Shown here in pieces: positions 44,701 through 52,278 of a DNA stretch of 61,881 bases. Position numbers and translations under genes: made by a program. Source of the stretch: Verrucomicrobiaceae bacterium (GTDB lineage Bacteria > Verrucomicrobiota > Verrucomicrobiia > Chthoniobacterales > Chthoniobacteraceae); the NCBI GenBank assembly GCA_005791535.1, contig SXWH01000058.1:1-61881 (forward strand), given 5' to 3'. The notes below the pieces were generated by a model. That model did not search any database. It was not told where the DNA came from and was given only the letters and a program-made list of their open reading frames with translations. Every line of letters starts with the position of its first letter. The stretch's first letter is position 1.

Positions 44701-45690
44701 AAGGTGGACGACGTTTGGCAGGGTGCCGCGGTTCCTCTGCCCGGCGATTTCAATGGCGGGGCACATCGCGCGAGATTCAGTCCGCACGATGGGCAGCTTT
44801 ACGTGAGCGGAATGACAGGATGGGGCACATACACGCCGGATGATGGATGTCTCCATCTCGTCCGCTACACTGGCGGGCCGGTGCAGATTCCCGAATCCAT
44901 CGAGGCGCGGGATAATGGAGTTTTGCTGACCTTCTCCGGGAAGGTGAGTTCCGCCGGACGTTTCTTCGCGCAGGCGTGGAATTATCGTTACAGCCAGTCG
45001 TACGGCTCGAAGGAGTATTCACCGAGTCAGCCCGATAAAGCCGGTCACGACCTGCTCGAGATAAAGTCCGCGCATGTGCTCGGCGACGGGCGCCAGCTTT
45101 TTCTGGAGATTCCCCAACTCCAGCCCGTTCATGTGCTGCATCTGCGTTGCGACATCGAAGGATTGGTCCCTCGCGACATCTTTTTCACAGTGCACCGCCT
45201 CGGCGCGCCGTTCACCGCATTCCCGGGTTATGCTGCGATCGCGAAAATTGCTCACGCGGGCCACGCAGCGGTGGCGAATGTTGCTGCGCAGCCCGTGAAA
45301 TGGGAGCAGGGCGAGCGCGGCCGCGAACTGCGAATCCAGACTGCGGCGGCGTTGCAGTTTGCCCAGAAGGAGCTGCGTGCGAAAGCGGGCGAACGAATCT
45401 CGCTCGTCCTAGAAAATCCGGATGTGATGCAGCACAACTGGGTGCTGCTGAAACCCGGCTCCACCGAGCGGGTCGGCGAACTCGCCAACAAGATGATCTC
45501 CGATGCCGACGCGTTGCCCCGAAACTATGTCCCGAACTCGCCGGACGTCCTCGTTCACACGCGGGTCATTGATCCGCAGAAGGCCACGACGATCCACTTC
45601 AATGCTCCCGCGCAGCCGGGCAGTTACCCTTACATCTGCACATTCCCCGGCCATTGGGCCGTGATGCGCGGAACGCTGGTCGTTGAGTAA
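41800..45690 (+). CDS. Multidomain secreted TIM-barrel/LamG/propeller/cupredoxin protein
   Basis: A 1296-residue exported protein (signal peptide about 1-19). Domains in order: a xylose-isomerase-like TIM barrel (about 30-275), a LamG/concanavalin-like domain (about 305-460, with GLVDDVRISRGVRE), a DUF6797-like region (about 500-660, with RYGHWGNQNEGTWSDG), and a beta-propeller of the sorbosone/glucose dehydrogenase-like type (about 720-1020, with FRNPDGLGLGPDGTLTMPYS). The C-terminal azurin/plastocyanin-like domain (about 1180-1296) keeps all type-1 copper ligands: His in MQHNWVLL, then Cys, His and Met in YICTFPGHWAVM. Probably an extracellular sugar oxidoreductase or binding complex. Divergent from glcF. 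Confidence 0.82.
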   Translation: MKKLLLLILLVASLATLRAQTQKQASLYDLSNIDAWCIVPFDAKQRTPEQRAQMVVSLGLKRVAYDWRDKHVPEFEAEILAYQKYGIEFLAFWGVHPKAFELFAKYRLSPQIWLMAPNPSAPTDAEKVKLAAEALLPSVEEARKIGSKLAIYNHGGWNGEPENMAAIAEYLRKNHGASHVGIVYNFHHGHAHIEKFAEKWKVMQPYVFAVNLNGMEVGVDAKGRKILHLGEGDRELEMMRIIEQSGWRGPVGIIDHREETDSEVTLRANLRGLDWLRKELAQAGSGGPKPKAAAAPARAQGKELAPGKYGKALDAGAGGLLVGGDDKWRTAPITVEVWAKLRSAKAFNVVVASDTKASGAHWELYSYAGAGDFSVYLPGQGGEVRSGVAICDDAWHHLAMILEKERVRLFVDGKLVKEQALPPRVKAVVPGELGIGRTVEDGIGCAGLVDDVRISRGVREIFAAPAAALTRDEATLGLWSLDELPKAAAVTLPEREPLIPEAHPLHAHPVNRDRIYDFYAKQARDWYAGPSPLLPEFPGLDSGRYGHWGNQNEGTWSDGRWNQMDIGWRLAGVFHGAGIKVPKAVCVRLGPKGERSACYDPVTDEWHAVWEGGFIKFSATRHGLMDGLPMAGKLTTDVLPKAAGALRKYRGFYQHGQRTIFAFDVNGAEELMSAKFEDGKVQVETGESLRKLTKGGPALWPQILETRGATGKPVPGWPYVVDTLTLPFDNPWRALFFIGGHDFFANGDLAVCTMTGDVWRVSGVDATLAKLRWKRMAAGLHQPLGLVVVEDKVCVLGRDQITRLHDLNGDGEADFYECLSNDFATPTGGHDYLCGLERDALGNFYTASGKEGLLRILPGKKAEVMASGFRNPDGLGLGPDGTLTMPYSEGEWTPTSAIAQIVPGGYYGYPGPRAGSATLPPLVWLPRGEDNSAGGQTWVPDDRWGAMRGQMLHFSYGTGTHFLVLRQKVDDVWQGAAVPLPGDFNGGAHRARFSPHDGQLYVSGMTGWGTYTPDDGCLHLVRYTGGPVQIPESIEARDNGVLLTFSGKVSSAGRFFAQAWNYRYSQSYGSKEYSPSQPDKAGHDLLEIKSAHVLGDGRQLFLEIPQLQPVHVLHLRCDIEGLVPRDIFFTVHRLGAPFTAFPGYAAIAKIAHAGHAAVANVAAQPVKWEQGERGRELRIQTAAALQFAQKELRAKAGERISLVLENPDVMQHNWVLLKPGSTERVGELANKMISDADALPRNYVPNSPDVLVHTRVIDPQKATTIHFNAPAQPGSYPYICTFPGHWAVMRGTLVVE

Positions 45691-45696
45691 AGCTGG

Positions 45697-46065
45697 TTAT
45701 TTCTGGAACGAAGAAATCCACATCTGCACGCCGAAGACGATGATCGCAGTTGCGAAGAAACGCTTGAGCGTCGTGTCCGAGAGTGTCTTGAGCCAGTCGG
45801 CTCCGAGCCAGCCGACGAGCGCGCCGGCAGCCCCTGCGATGAGTGCCGTCCGCCAGTGAACAAAGCCGTTCACGTGATTCTTTGCCGTGGTAAACATCGC
45901 GGTGAGCACAATCGCCGCGAGTGATGTGGCCACAGCGGTCTTCTGGCTCATTTTCAGTAACAGCACAAAGGCCGGGACCATCACTACGCCACCGCCCACG
46001 CCGCAGAGTGCCGCCATCACGCCGCCGAGTGCTCCGATGAGCAGGGTAATAAGAATGGGATTCAT
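45697..46065 (-). CDS. Half-size TauE/SafE-type membrane permease
   Basis: A 122-residue protein with about four helices, matching one repeat of the TauE/SafE family (LIGALGGVMAALCGVGGGVV near the N-terminus). Full members have two repeats and export sulfite or other sulfur anions. Single-repeat forms probably dimerise. The start at 46065 gives a typical hydrophobic N-terminus. It ends 6 bp from the convergent multidomain gene. Confidence 0.8.
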   Translation of the reverse strand: MNPILITLLIGALGGVMAALCGVGGGVVMVPAFVLLLKMSQKTAVATSLAAIVLTAMFTTAKNHVNGFVHWRTALIAGAAGALVGWLGADWLKTLSDTTLKRFFATAIIVFGVQMWISSFQK

Positions 46066-46150
46066 GCGGCCCTTGTGCCGTCGGGATTGTCCGTGAGAAA
46101 GCGCAAACTGCATTGCCACTGCGCGACCCTTCCGGCAACACGTGTGCATC

Positions 46151-46861
46151 ATGCCCAAATCCATCGACTCTCGCGACCGCCTCATTTTTGCCCTCGACGT
46201 TCCCACCATCGAAGACGCCCGTGCCTGGGTGGATCGGCTCGGCGACTCGGTGACGTATTACAAGCTCGGCCTCGAGTTCTGCATGGGCGGACGTTACTTC
46301 GAGCTCCTCGAAGACCTCCTCGCGGTCGGGAAAAAGGTCTTCGCCGACATCAAGTTCTACGACGTCCCCGCGACCGTCCGCGGAGCAGTGGCCAACCTCG
46401 CCCGCAGCGGCGCGACTTGCTGCACGCTGCACGGCGTCTCGTCGATTTACGCCGGAGCCGTGCCGGTGAAAGGCGACATGAAGCTGCTCGCTGTCACCGT
46501 GCTCACGAGCATGGACAAGGATGACATCGCCGAACTCGGCTGGAGCGGTCCTGTGGAAGAGCTCGTCTCGCTCCGCGCGAGAAAAGCCATCGCTGCCGGC
46601 ATCGACGGACTCATCTGCTCCGGCCTCGAAGCAAAGCGCCTGCGCAGCGAACTCGGCGACGCACCGCTCATCATCACACCCGGCATCCGCGGCGCAGGGG
46701 AAAAGGGCGGAGATGACCAGAAGCGCACGATGACCCACATCGAAGCATTTGAAGCCGGAGCCGACCACATCGTAGTAGGCCGCCCCATCCGCAACGCCCC
46801 CGACCCTCGCAAAGCCGCCGAAGCCATGCAGGCCGACATCGCGGCGTTTTTCGGGAAGTAG
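46151..46861 (+). CDS. pyrF: Orotidine 5'-phosphate decarboxylase (PyrF)
   Basis: A 236-residue enzyme of pyrimidine synthesis, making UMP from OMP. Catalytic motif FADIKFYDVPATV (about 62-74) supplies the Asp-Lys-Asp network; ITPGIRGAG and GADHIVVGRPI bind phosphate. Length is usual. I chose ATG at 46151; a GTG three codons upstream is also in frame. Divergent from the TauE gene. Confidence 0.93.
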   Translation: MPKSIDSRDRLIFALDVPTIEDARAWVDRLGDSVTYYKLGLEFCMGGRYFELLEDLLAVGKKVFADIKFYDVPATVRGAVANLARSGATCCTLHGVSSIYAGAVPVKGDMKLLAVTVLTSMDKDDIAELGWSGPVEELVSLRARKAIAAGIDGLICSGLEAKRLRSELGDAPLIITPGIRGAGEKGGDDQKRTMTHIEAFEAGADHIVVGRPIRNAPDPRKAAEAMQADIAAFFGK

Positions 46862-46883
46862 CGCGAAATTTTGCAACTCGTAT

Positions 46884-46912
46884 TTGACATAGTGTAACCT
46901 TCGCACTAAGTG
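46884..46912 (+). promoter_or_regulatory. Promoter of the ADP-ribose operon
   Basis: TTGACA at 46884-46889 is a perfect -35. A weak -10 (TAAGTG, 46907-46912) lies after a 17-bp spacer. Transcription would start about 46919, only a few bases before the ATG at 46922. No Shine-Dalgarno is visible, so the first gene may have a leaderless or nearly leaderless mRNA. Confidence 0.6.
46890..46908. promoter_or_regulatory. NrtR-type operator box
   Basis: TAGTGTAACCTTCGCACTA is a near-palindrome with outer TAGTG/CACTA arms and inner A/T, the form of known NrtR boxes. It sits exactly between the -35 and -10 of the operon promoter, so bound repressor would block RNA polymerase. The NrtR-like gene is second in the operon, giving probable autoregulation by ADP-ribose or related ligand. 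Confidence 0.75.
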
Positions 46913-46921
46913 TTCGTGTAA

Positions 46922-47287
46922 ATGAAACACGAAACACCACTTTTGACGCTCTATCGACCGACCGGTCCGAAAGAACTGGCTCTCATCGAGGCGTCCGGAT
47001 GGCGGGCATTTCCGCCGCGACTGCCGGATCAGCCGATTTTCTACCCGGTGATGAACGAGGAATACGCAACGCAGATCGCCCGGGACTGGAATGTGAAAGC
47101 GAGCGGCGCAGGCTTCGTGACGAAGTTTTCCTTCGATGCAGACTACGCCGCACGGTTCCGGGTGCAGCGGGTCGGAGGAGCGATTCACGACGAACTGTGG
47201 GTCCCGGCCGAGGAACTCGAAGAGTTCAACCGCCACATCATCGGCACCATCGAGGTCATCGCCGAGTTTCACGCCGCAACACGCTGA
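46922..47287 (+). CDS. Small protein of the 'ADP-ribosylation/crystallin J1' annotated family
   Basis: A 121-residue soluble protein: [47 protein letters not shown] and [17 protein letters not shown] are strong family markers of a short bacterial family often labelled ADP-ribosylation/crystallin J1. Its activity is unproven; the label suggests ADP-ribose chemistry and the operon agrees. First gene after the NrtR box, 2 bp before the regulator gene. Confidence 0.7.
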   Translation: MKHETPLLTLYRPTGPKELALIEASGWRAFPPRLPDQPIFYPVMNEEYATQIARDWNVKASGAGFVTKFSFDADYAARFRVQRVGGAIHDELWVPAEELEEFNRHIIGTIEVIAEFHAATR

Positions 47288-47289
47288 TT

Positions 47290-47979
47290 ATGCCACACAC
47301 CTACGAATATCCACGCGCTGCGCTGACTGTGGACTGCGTTGTCTTCGGCTTCGATGAAGGCGAACTGAAAGTGCTTTTCATCGAGCGCGGGCTCGCTCCT
47401 TTCAAAGGGCAATGGGCGATTCCCGGCGGCTTCGTCCGGGTGGACGAGACACTCGACGAGGCCGCCCGCCGCGAACTCGAAGAAGAGACCGGTCTGGGTA
47501 GTGTGTTCCTTGACCAGCTCTATACATTCGGCGACGTGAAGCGCGACCCTCGCGAACGAGTGGTGAGCGTAGCATACTACGCACTCGTGAAACTCGCCGA
47601 CGCCCGGACGCGCGCAGCGACCGATGCAGCGGATGCGCAATGGTTCCCCGTCTCGAAGCCGCCAAAGCTGGCCTTCGATCACGCCACCATCTTCGACACC
47701 GCGCTTGCCCGGCTCCGGGCGAAACTCCGCTACCAGCCAATCGGGTTCGAGCTACTGCCGCAAAAGTTCACACTCTCGCAACTCCAGCATCTCTACGAAG
47801 CGGTGCTCGGCGTGGAACTCGACAAACGCAACTTCCGCAAAAAGGTCCTCGGGTTCGACCTGCTCGTCCCGCTGAAAGAAACCCAAATGACCGGAGCCCA
47901 CCGCCCCGCCCAACTCTTCCGCTTCGACCCCGTGAAATACGAGCGTCTCACCAAACGCGGATTCCATTTTGAAATATGA
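47290..47979 (+). CDS. nrtR: NrtR-like Nudix domain/winged-helix regulator
   Basis: A 229-residue protein with an N-terminal Nudix domain and C-terminal winged helix (about 155-229, with [15 protein letters not shown] and NFRKKVL), the NrtR architecture. NrtR senses ADP-ribose or other NAD products and represses NAD genes. Here the Nudix box is fully intact (G47, E53, R61-E62, E65-E66, G68), whereas many NrtR proteins have lost it, so it may also hydrolyse ADP-ribose. The start follows the previous stop by two bases; longer frames upstream overlap that gene. The stop overlaps the next start. Confidence 0.88.
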   Translation: MPHTYEYPRAALTVDCVVFGFDEGELKVLFIERGLAPFKGQWAIPGGFVRVDETLDEAARRELEEETGLGSVFLDQLYTFGDVKRDPRERVVSVAYYALVKLADARTRAATDAADAQWFPVSKPPKLAFDHATIFDTALARLRAKLRYQPIGFELLPQKFTLSQLQHLYEAVLGVELDKRNFRKKVLGFDLLVPLKETQMTGAHRPAQLFRFDPVKYERLTKRGFHFEI

Positions 47980-48680
47980 ACGACAACGATCTCCTCACCA
48001 CACTTAAACTCCAGAGTCACGCGGAACAGGCACCGGAGTGGCCGGCTTCGGGCAGGCACATCCTCGCGCAGTTCGATTCCGAGTCGATAGTTGTCTATCA
48101 GGCTTACCGTCCTGCGATTGCTGACTACGCGGTGAAGCACCAACGCTTTGGCGGCGAATTCAGCTTCAACCGGATGAGTTGGATAAAGCCGAATTTCCTC
48201 TGGATGATGTTTCGCGCCGGATGGGCCACGAAAGAAGGACAGGAGCGTATTCTCGCAGTTAGAATCCGGCGACCGTTCTTCGATGAAGTTTTGGCGGGTG
48301 CGGTTGCGTCTTCTTTCGGAGTCAGTGGTTTCGGATCGCATGACGACTGGAAAAGCGCCCTAGGCTCGTCTGAAGTTCGCCTTCAGTGGGATCCTGACCA
48401 CGACCCGAAAGGGAATTGTTTACAACGCCGGGCTTTGCAACTCGGATTGCGCGGCAGAACCCTGCGCCGATATGGAACCGAAGAGGTGCTTGGAATCGAA
48501 GATATTACTCCTTTTGTTGAAGAGCAAAGGACGCATGTTGCGTCGGCGTCCGACCTCGTGGTGCCGGTCGAGCGGATGTATGTTCCTGAAAGGCAGGATG
48601 CGATTGCGGCCGTCGCGTTGGACGTACTTGGAACTGAAGTGCGCGGGAAGCGTGAACGACTTGACGCGAATCTTCCATGA
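47976..48680 (+). CDS. DUF4291 protein
   Basis: A 234-residue soluble protein matching DUF4291 ([45 protein letters not shown]). The family has no established activity but often appears near ADP-ribosylation genes. Several conserved Trp, Arg and Asp residues suggest an enzyme. ATGA overlaps at both ends link it to the regulator and the macrodomain gene. Confidence 0.82.
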   Translation: MNDNDLLTTLKLQSHAEQAPEWPASGRHILAQFDSESIVVYQAYRPAIADYAVKHQRFGGEFSFNRMSWIKPNFLWMMFRAGWATKEGQERILAVRIRRPFFDEVLAGAVASSFGVSGFGSHDDWKSALGSSEVRLQWDPDHDPKGNCLQRRALQLGLRGRTLRRYGTEEVLGIEDITPFVEEQRTHVASASDLVVPVERMYVPERQDAIAAVALDVLGTEVRGKRERLDANLP

Positions 48681-49159
48681 AACCCTTCCCCACCATCAAA
48701 TATGCCACTGGCGATGCGACTCGGCCCGTTTCTGATGGTTCTGCCGTTATCGTCCATATATGCAACGACATCGGCGGATGGGGACGGGGATTTGTCGTAG
48801 CGATTTCAAAGCGATGGAAATCTCCGGAGGAAGCTTACCGACTCTGGCACGCTGGTAATGGAACGCCCTTTGCGCTCGGCGAAGTCCAATTCATTGAAGT
48901 GGAACCTCAATTGTGGGTTGCAAACATGATTGCACAACGTGACGTGCGTCGAACAGGCGGGGCACCGCCTATCCGTTACGAAGCGCTACGCTTGGCCTTG
49001 TCCAAGGTTGCCGCGTTCTGTGCCGAGAAGGAAGCAACTGTTCACATGCCGCGCATCGGCTGCGGCCTCGCCGGCGGGGATTGGGCAGAAGTTTCGCGAA
49101 TCGTTGATGACGAGCTTGGTGCAAAAGGAATCTCTGTGACTGTTTACGACTTTCCCTAG
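48677..49159 (+). CDS. Macrodomain protein (ADP-ribose or Appr-1''-P binding)
   Basis: A 160-residue single macrodomain. The ligand loop is VIVHICNDIGGWGRGFV (about 24-40) and the distal loop is MPRIGCGLAGGDW. The short N-terminus and loop resemble Poa1p/TARG1-type macrodomains, which act on ADP-ribose 1''-phosphate or ADP-ribosyl esters. Its position directly before kptA supports removal of the KptA product (inference). Confidence 0.86.
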   Translation: MKPFPTIKYATGDATRPVSDGSAVIVHICNDIGGWGRGFVVAISKRWKSPEEAYRLWHAGNGTPFALGEVQFIEVEPQLWVANMIAQRDVRRTGGAPPIRYEALRLALSKVAAFCAEKEATVHMPRIGCGLAGGDWAEVSRIVDDELGAKGISVTVYDFP

Positions 49160-49164
49160 AAGTT

Positions 49165-49716
49165 ATGACTGAAAAACAAACAACCCGCCTCAGCAAATTC
49201 CTCAGCCTCGTCCTCCGGCACCAGCCGGATGCCGCGGGTGTGGTGCTCGATTCCGCGGGATGGGTGGCTGTGGAGGAATTGCTTGCTGGTTGCGCGCGAG
49301 TTGGGAATCCGATGACACGCGCACAGCTCGATCACGTGGTCGCGACGAACGAAAAGAAACGCTTCGAATTCAGTGCGGATGGACTGCGCATCCGGGCGAG
49401 TCAGGGGCACTCGGTGGAGGTGGAGCTCGACTACGAGCCGCAGACTCCGCCGGGGCTGCTTTTTCACGGCACCGCGTCGCGATTCGTCGATTCGATTCGC
49501 ACGAGCGGTTTGCTGAAGCAGGCGCGGCATCACGTCCATCTATCGGCGGAATTGACCACGGCTGCGCAGGTCGGCGCGCGGCATGGAAAGTCGGTCGTTC
49601 TGAACATCCGCGCTGGCGATATGCACCGCGCGGGGCACACGTTCTTTCGCTCCACGAACGGCGTGTGGCTCGTGGATGCGGTGCCGCTCAAGTTCATTCA
49701 ATTTCCAAATCTATGA
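49165..49716 (+). CDS. kptA: RNA 2'-phosphotransferase KptA/Tpt1
   Basis: A 183-residue Tpt1/KptA enzyme. It transfers an internal RNA 2'-phosphate to NAD, releasing nicotinamide and ADP-ribose 1'',2''-cyclic phosphate. Motifs: LRHQP (R18, H19), IRASQGHSVEV, LLFHGTASRFVDSIRTSGLL and ARHHVHLS. Length is normal. It overlaps the phosphatase gene by ATGA. Natural substrates in bacteria are unclear; candidates are 2'-phosphorylated RNA ends or 5'-ends. Confidence 0.92.
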   Translation: MTEKQTTRLSKFLSLVLRHQPDAAGVVLDSAGWVAVEELLAGCARVGNPMTRAQLDHVVATNEKKRFEFSADGLRIRASQGHSVEVELDYEPQTPPGLLFHGTASRFVDSIRTSGLLKQARHHVHLSAELTTAAQVGARHGKSVVLNIRAGDMHRAGHTFFRSTNGVWLVDAVPLKFIQFPNL

Positions 49717-50264
49717 CACGACCAGTTCCCACACTCCCATTCACCCGCGCATACTGGGTGGAGCCTGGTCGGATGCTCGGTGGCTTTTATCCCGGCGACC
49801 GCGACCCTGCCGTTGCTTCGGCGAAGCTCACAGCGCTGCTCGATTGCGGCGTCACCGACATATTCTGCCTCATGGAGGAAAATGAGGGCGACCACGCCAA
49901 GCGTCCGTTTTCCGAATACCGGACGGAGTTTATGCGGCTCGGGCGTTTGCGCGGGACTGAGGTTCGCTGGAACCGATTTCCGATTCGCGACATGTTCATC
50001 CCGACGGTCGCGGAAATGGCGCGGACGCTCGATGCGCTCGACGCCGCCATCCGCACGGGATGCGCATACGTGCATTGCTGGGGCGGACGCGGGCGGACGG
50101 GAACCGTCATCGGATGCTGGCTGGCGCGTCATGGAATCGCCAACGGCGAAGGCGTCATTGCACGACTCGCCGAGCTGACGTCGCACGGGCGCGAGCACTT
50201 TCAGCGAATCCCGGAAGGCACGGAGCAGCGCGAGTTTGTGCGGAACTGGAGGGTCGGCCAATGA
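49713..50264 (+). CDS. Dual-specificity/tyrosine phosphatase-like protein
   Basis: A 183-residue cysteine phosphatase with the P-loop HCWGGRGRTG (C122 to R128, CX5R) and a candidate general acid in the region 90-100 (IRDMFIP). No signal peptide. In this operon it could act on phosphorylated ADP-ribose or RNA-derived phosphate rather than protein; that is inference. Linked by ATGA overlaps at both ends. Confidence 0.85.
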   Translation: MTRPVPTLPFTRAYWVEPGRMLGGFYPGDRDPAVASAKLTALLDCGVTDIFCLMEENEGDHAKRPFSEYRTEFMRLGRLRGTEVRWNRFPIRDMFIPTVAEMARTLDALDAAIRTGCAYVHCWGGRGRTGTVIGCWLARHGIANGEGVIARLAELTSHGREHFQRIPEGTEQREFVRNWRVGQ

Positions 50265-51208
50265 GTGCGCCGACCAGGCGTGAGCGCATTCTCGGTGGAT
50301 TGTGGGGCTCGCTTGTTGGCGATGCGCTGGGCGTTCCGGTGGAGTTCAATGCGCGCGCAGACGTGCAGCGAAATCCGGTCACAGGAATGCGCGGCTATGG
50401 CACACATCGTCAACCGCCGGGGACTTGGAGCGATGATTCATCGATGCTGCTCTGCACGGTGGAGAGCCTGAACGAACACGGCTTTTCACCCGCCGACATG
50501 GCTGCGCGTTTCCTGCGCTGGGGCCGCGAGTGCTATTGGACGCCGCATGGCAATGTGTTCGATATTGGTGTTGCTACGAGTCAGGCGCTGAACCGAATCG
50601 CGGCAGGAAAGCCGGCGCTGGAATGCGGCGGAGTGAGCGAATACGACAACGGGAACGGCTCGCTGATGCGCATACTGCCCGTCTGCTTGCGTTTTGCTGA
50701 CGGAGACACCATCACGCTCGCGGGGAAAGTTCAGGATGCTTCCTGCATCACACACGCTCACCGCCGGTCGCAGATGGCGTGTTTCTTCCACGCCCTTTTT
50801 GTTCGTGAGTTGCTGGCCAGCGGCGACTGTCGAGGAGCTCTTTCCGCCGCGCAGGCAGGATTCCAAACGTACTACGCAACGCCGTGGACGGATGAGTTCA
50901 TGGCGTTCACAAACGTCCTTGATGCGCGCCTGCCGGAGTTCCCCGAATCCGAAATCCGCAGTGGCGGCTACGTGATGGAGACGCTCGCGGCATCGCTCTG
51001 GTGCCTGCTGACGACCGACAATTTCCGCGACTGCGTGCTGAAAGCCGTGAACCTTGGCGGCGATACCGATACGACAGGTTGCGTCGCCGGCGGGCTCGCA
51101 GGCGTGCGATACGGAATCGAAGCCATCGACGCCGAATGGCTGGAAGCACTTGCGCGAAAAGATGACATCGAGCCTCTGTTCGATCGCTTTGCTGATCTGG
51201 TCGTATGA
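50261..51208 (+). CDS. ADP-ribosylglycohydrolase (ARH/DraG family), first copy
   Basis: A 315-residue all-helical ARH enzyme. Metal-binding motifs: GDALGVPVEF (about 20-29), WSDDS (56-60, D58-D59) and LGGDTDTTG near the C-terminus. It should cleave ADP-ribose from a protein, nucleic-acid or small-molecule acceptor with two Mg ions. Start at 50261 overlaps the previous stop. It has a second, divergent copy directly after it. Confidence 0.9.
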   Translation: MSAPTRRERILGGLWGSLVGDALGVPVEFNARADVQRNPVTGMRGYGTHRQPPGTWSDDSSMLLCTVESLNEHGFSPADMAARFLRWGRECYWTPHGNVFDIGVATSQALNRIAAGKPALECGGVSEYDNGNGSLMRILPVCLRFADGDTITLAGKVQDASCITHAHRRSQMACFFHALFVRELLASGDCRGALSAAQAGFQTYYATPWTDEFMAFTNVLDARLPEFPESEIRSGGYVMETLAASLWCLLTTDNFRDCVLKAVNLGGDTDTTGCVAGGLAGVRYGIEAIDAEWLEALARKDDIEPLFDRFADLVV

Positions 51209-52245
51209 ACGAAGACGCAACCACCATCGAAGCTCTGCGTGGCGTCCTCCTGGGCACCGCGGTAGGCGATGCGCTCGGTCTGCCCGCCGAAGGGCTCTCG
51301 CAGCGGCGGGTCGCGAGGTGGTGGAAAGGCGATTGGCGGATGCGTTTACTGCCCGGACTCGGAATGGTGAGTGATGACACCGAGCACGCTTTTGCGGTTG
51401 CAGAAGCGCTTTCAGTCGCGAATGGCGAAGTGGAGCGGTTCCGAACGGTGCTGGCCGCGAAACTCCGCTGGTGGTTTCTCGCGTTGCCTGCGGGTGTTGG
51501 CATGGCGACGGCCCGTGCGTGCATAAAGCTTTGGATGGGATTCCCTCCGAGAATGAGCGGCGTGTTTTCTGCGGGAAATGGACCGGCGATGCGGAGCGCT
51601 TTGATTGGCGTTTTCTTTCGCGACGATCCTGTGCGACGCCGCAAGTTCGTACGTGCGAGTGCGCGCATCACGCACACGGACCCGTTGGCTGAGACGGCAG
51701 CGCTTGCGGTTGCAGAGGCGGCGGCGTGCGGTGCGAACGGCGGTGATTATGATGCGTTCGCAAGATCGCTGCCGGATTTGATGGATTGTGACAAATGGCG
51801 GAGCGCTGTTTCGCGGATTGCCGGACATTTGGAATCCGGTGCCTCGACGCGGGAGTTTGCATGTGCGATGGGGTTGGAGCGTGGTGTCTCCGGCTACGCG
51901 CTGCATACGGTGCCGGTCGCGCTGTACGCGTGGCTCCGGCACCGCGATGATTTCTCCAAGGCACTGACTTCCGCGCTCGATTGCGGCGGTGATACGGACA
52001 CGGTTGGAGCGATTGTCGGAGCACTTGCGGGCGCGACGCTCGGATTCGACTCGATTCCAGCCGAATGGCGAAATGACGTGCGGGACTGGCCGCTTTCCAT
52101 GGCGCGCTTGGATACTGCCGCAACGGCGTTGGCTCAGTCGAAAGAAGTGCCTGCCGTCTTCTGGCCGTTCCGGTGCTTGCGAAATGTATTCTTCCTTTTC
52201 ATCATTCTCGCACACGGCTTTCGCCGGTTGCTGCCTCCTTACTGA
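51205..52245 (+). CDS. ADP-ribosylglycohydrolase, second copy with C-terminal membrane helix
   Basis: A 346-residue ARH protein with GDALGLPAEG (about 21-30), VSDDTEHAF (D57-D58) and CGGDTDTVG. It differs from the first copy by a C-terminal hydrophobic tail (about 322-342, VFFLFIILAHGF), suggesting attachment to the membrane, near the SPFH protein encoded next. Substrate likely differs from that of the first copy. Confidence 0.88.
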   Translation: MNEDATTIEALRGVLLGTAVGDALGLPAEGLSQRRVARWWKGDWRMRLLPGLGMVSDDTEHAFAVAEALSVANGEVERFRTVLAAKLRWWFLALPAGVGMATARACIKLWMGFPPRMSGVFSAGNGPAMRSALIGVFFRDDPVRRRKFVRASARITHTDPLAETAALAVAEAAACGANGGDYDAFARSLPDLMDCDKWRSAVSRIAGHLESGASTREFACAMGLERGVSGYALHTVPVALYAWLRHRDDFSKALTSALDCGGDTDTVGAIVGALAGATLGFDSIPAEWRNDVRDWPLSMARLDTAATALAQSKEVPAVFWPFRCLRNVFFLFIILAHGFRRLLPPY

Positions 52246-52278
52246 CGCGTCGAACCAACAACCAACCAGTCACACACC

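Noticed and set aside
45599-47272. 557-codon minus-strand open frame across TauE, pyrF and the next gene
   Set aside because: It overlaps pyrF with its catalytic motif intact and other supported genes on both strands.
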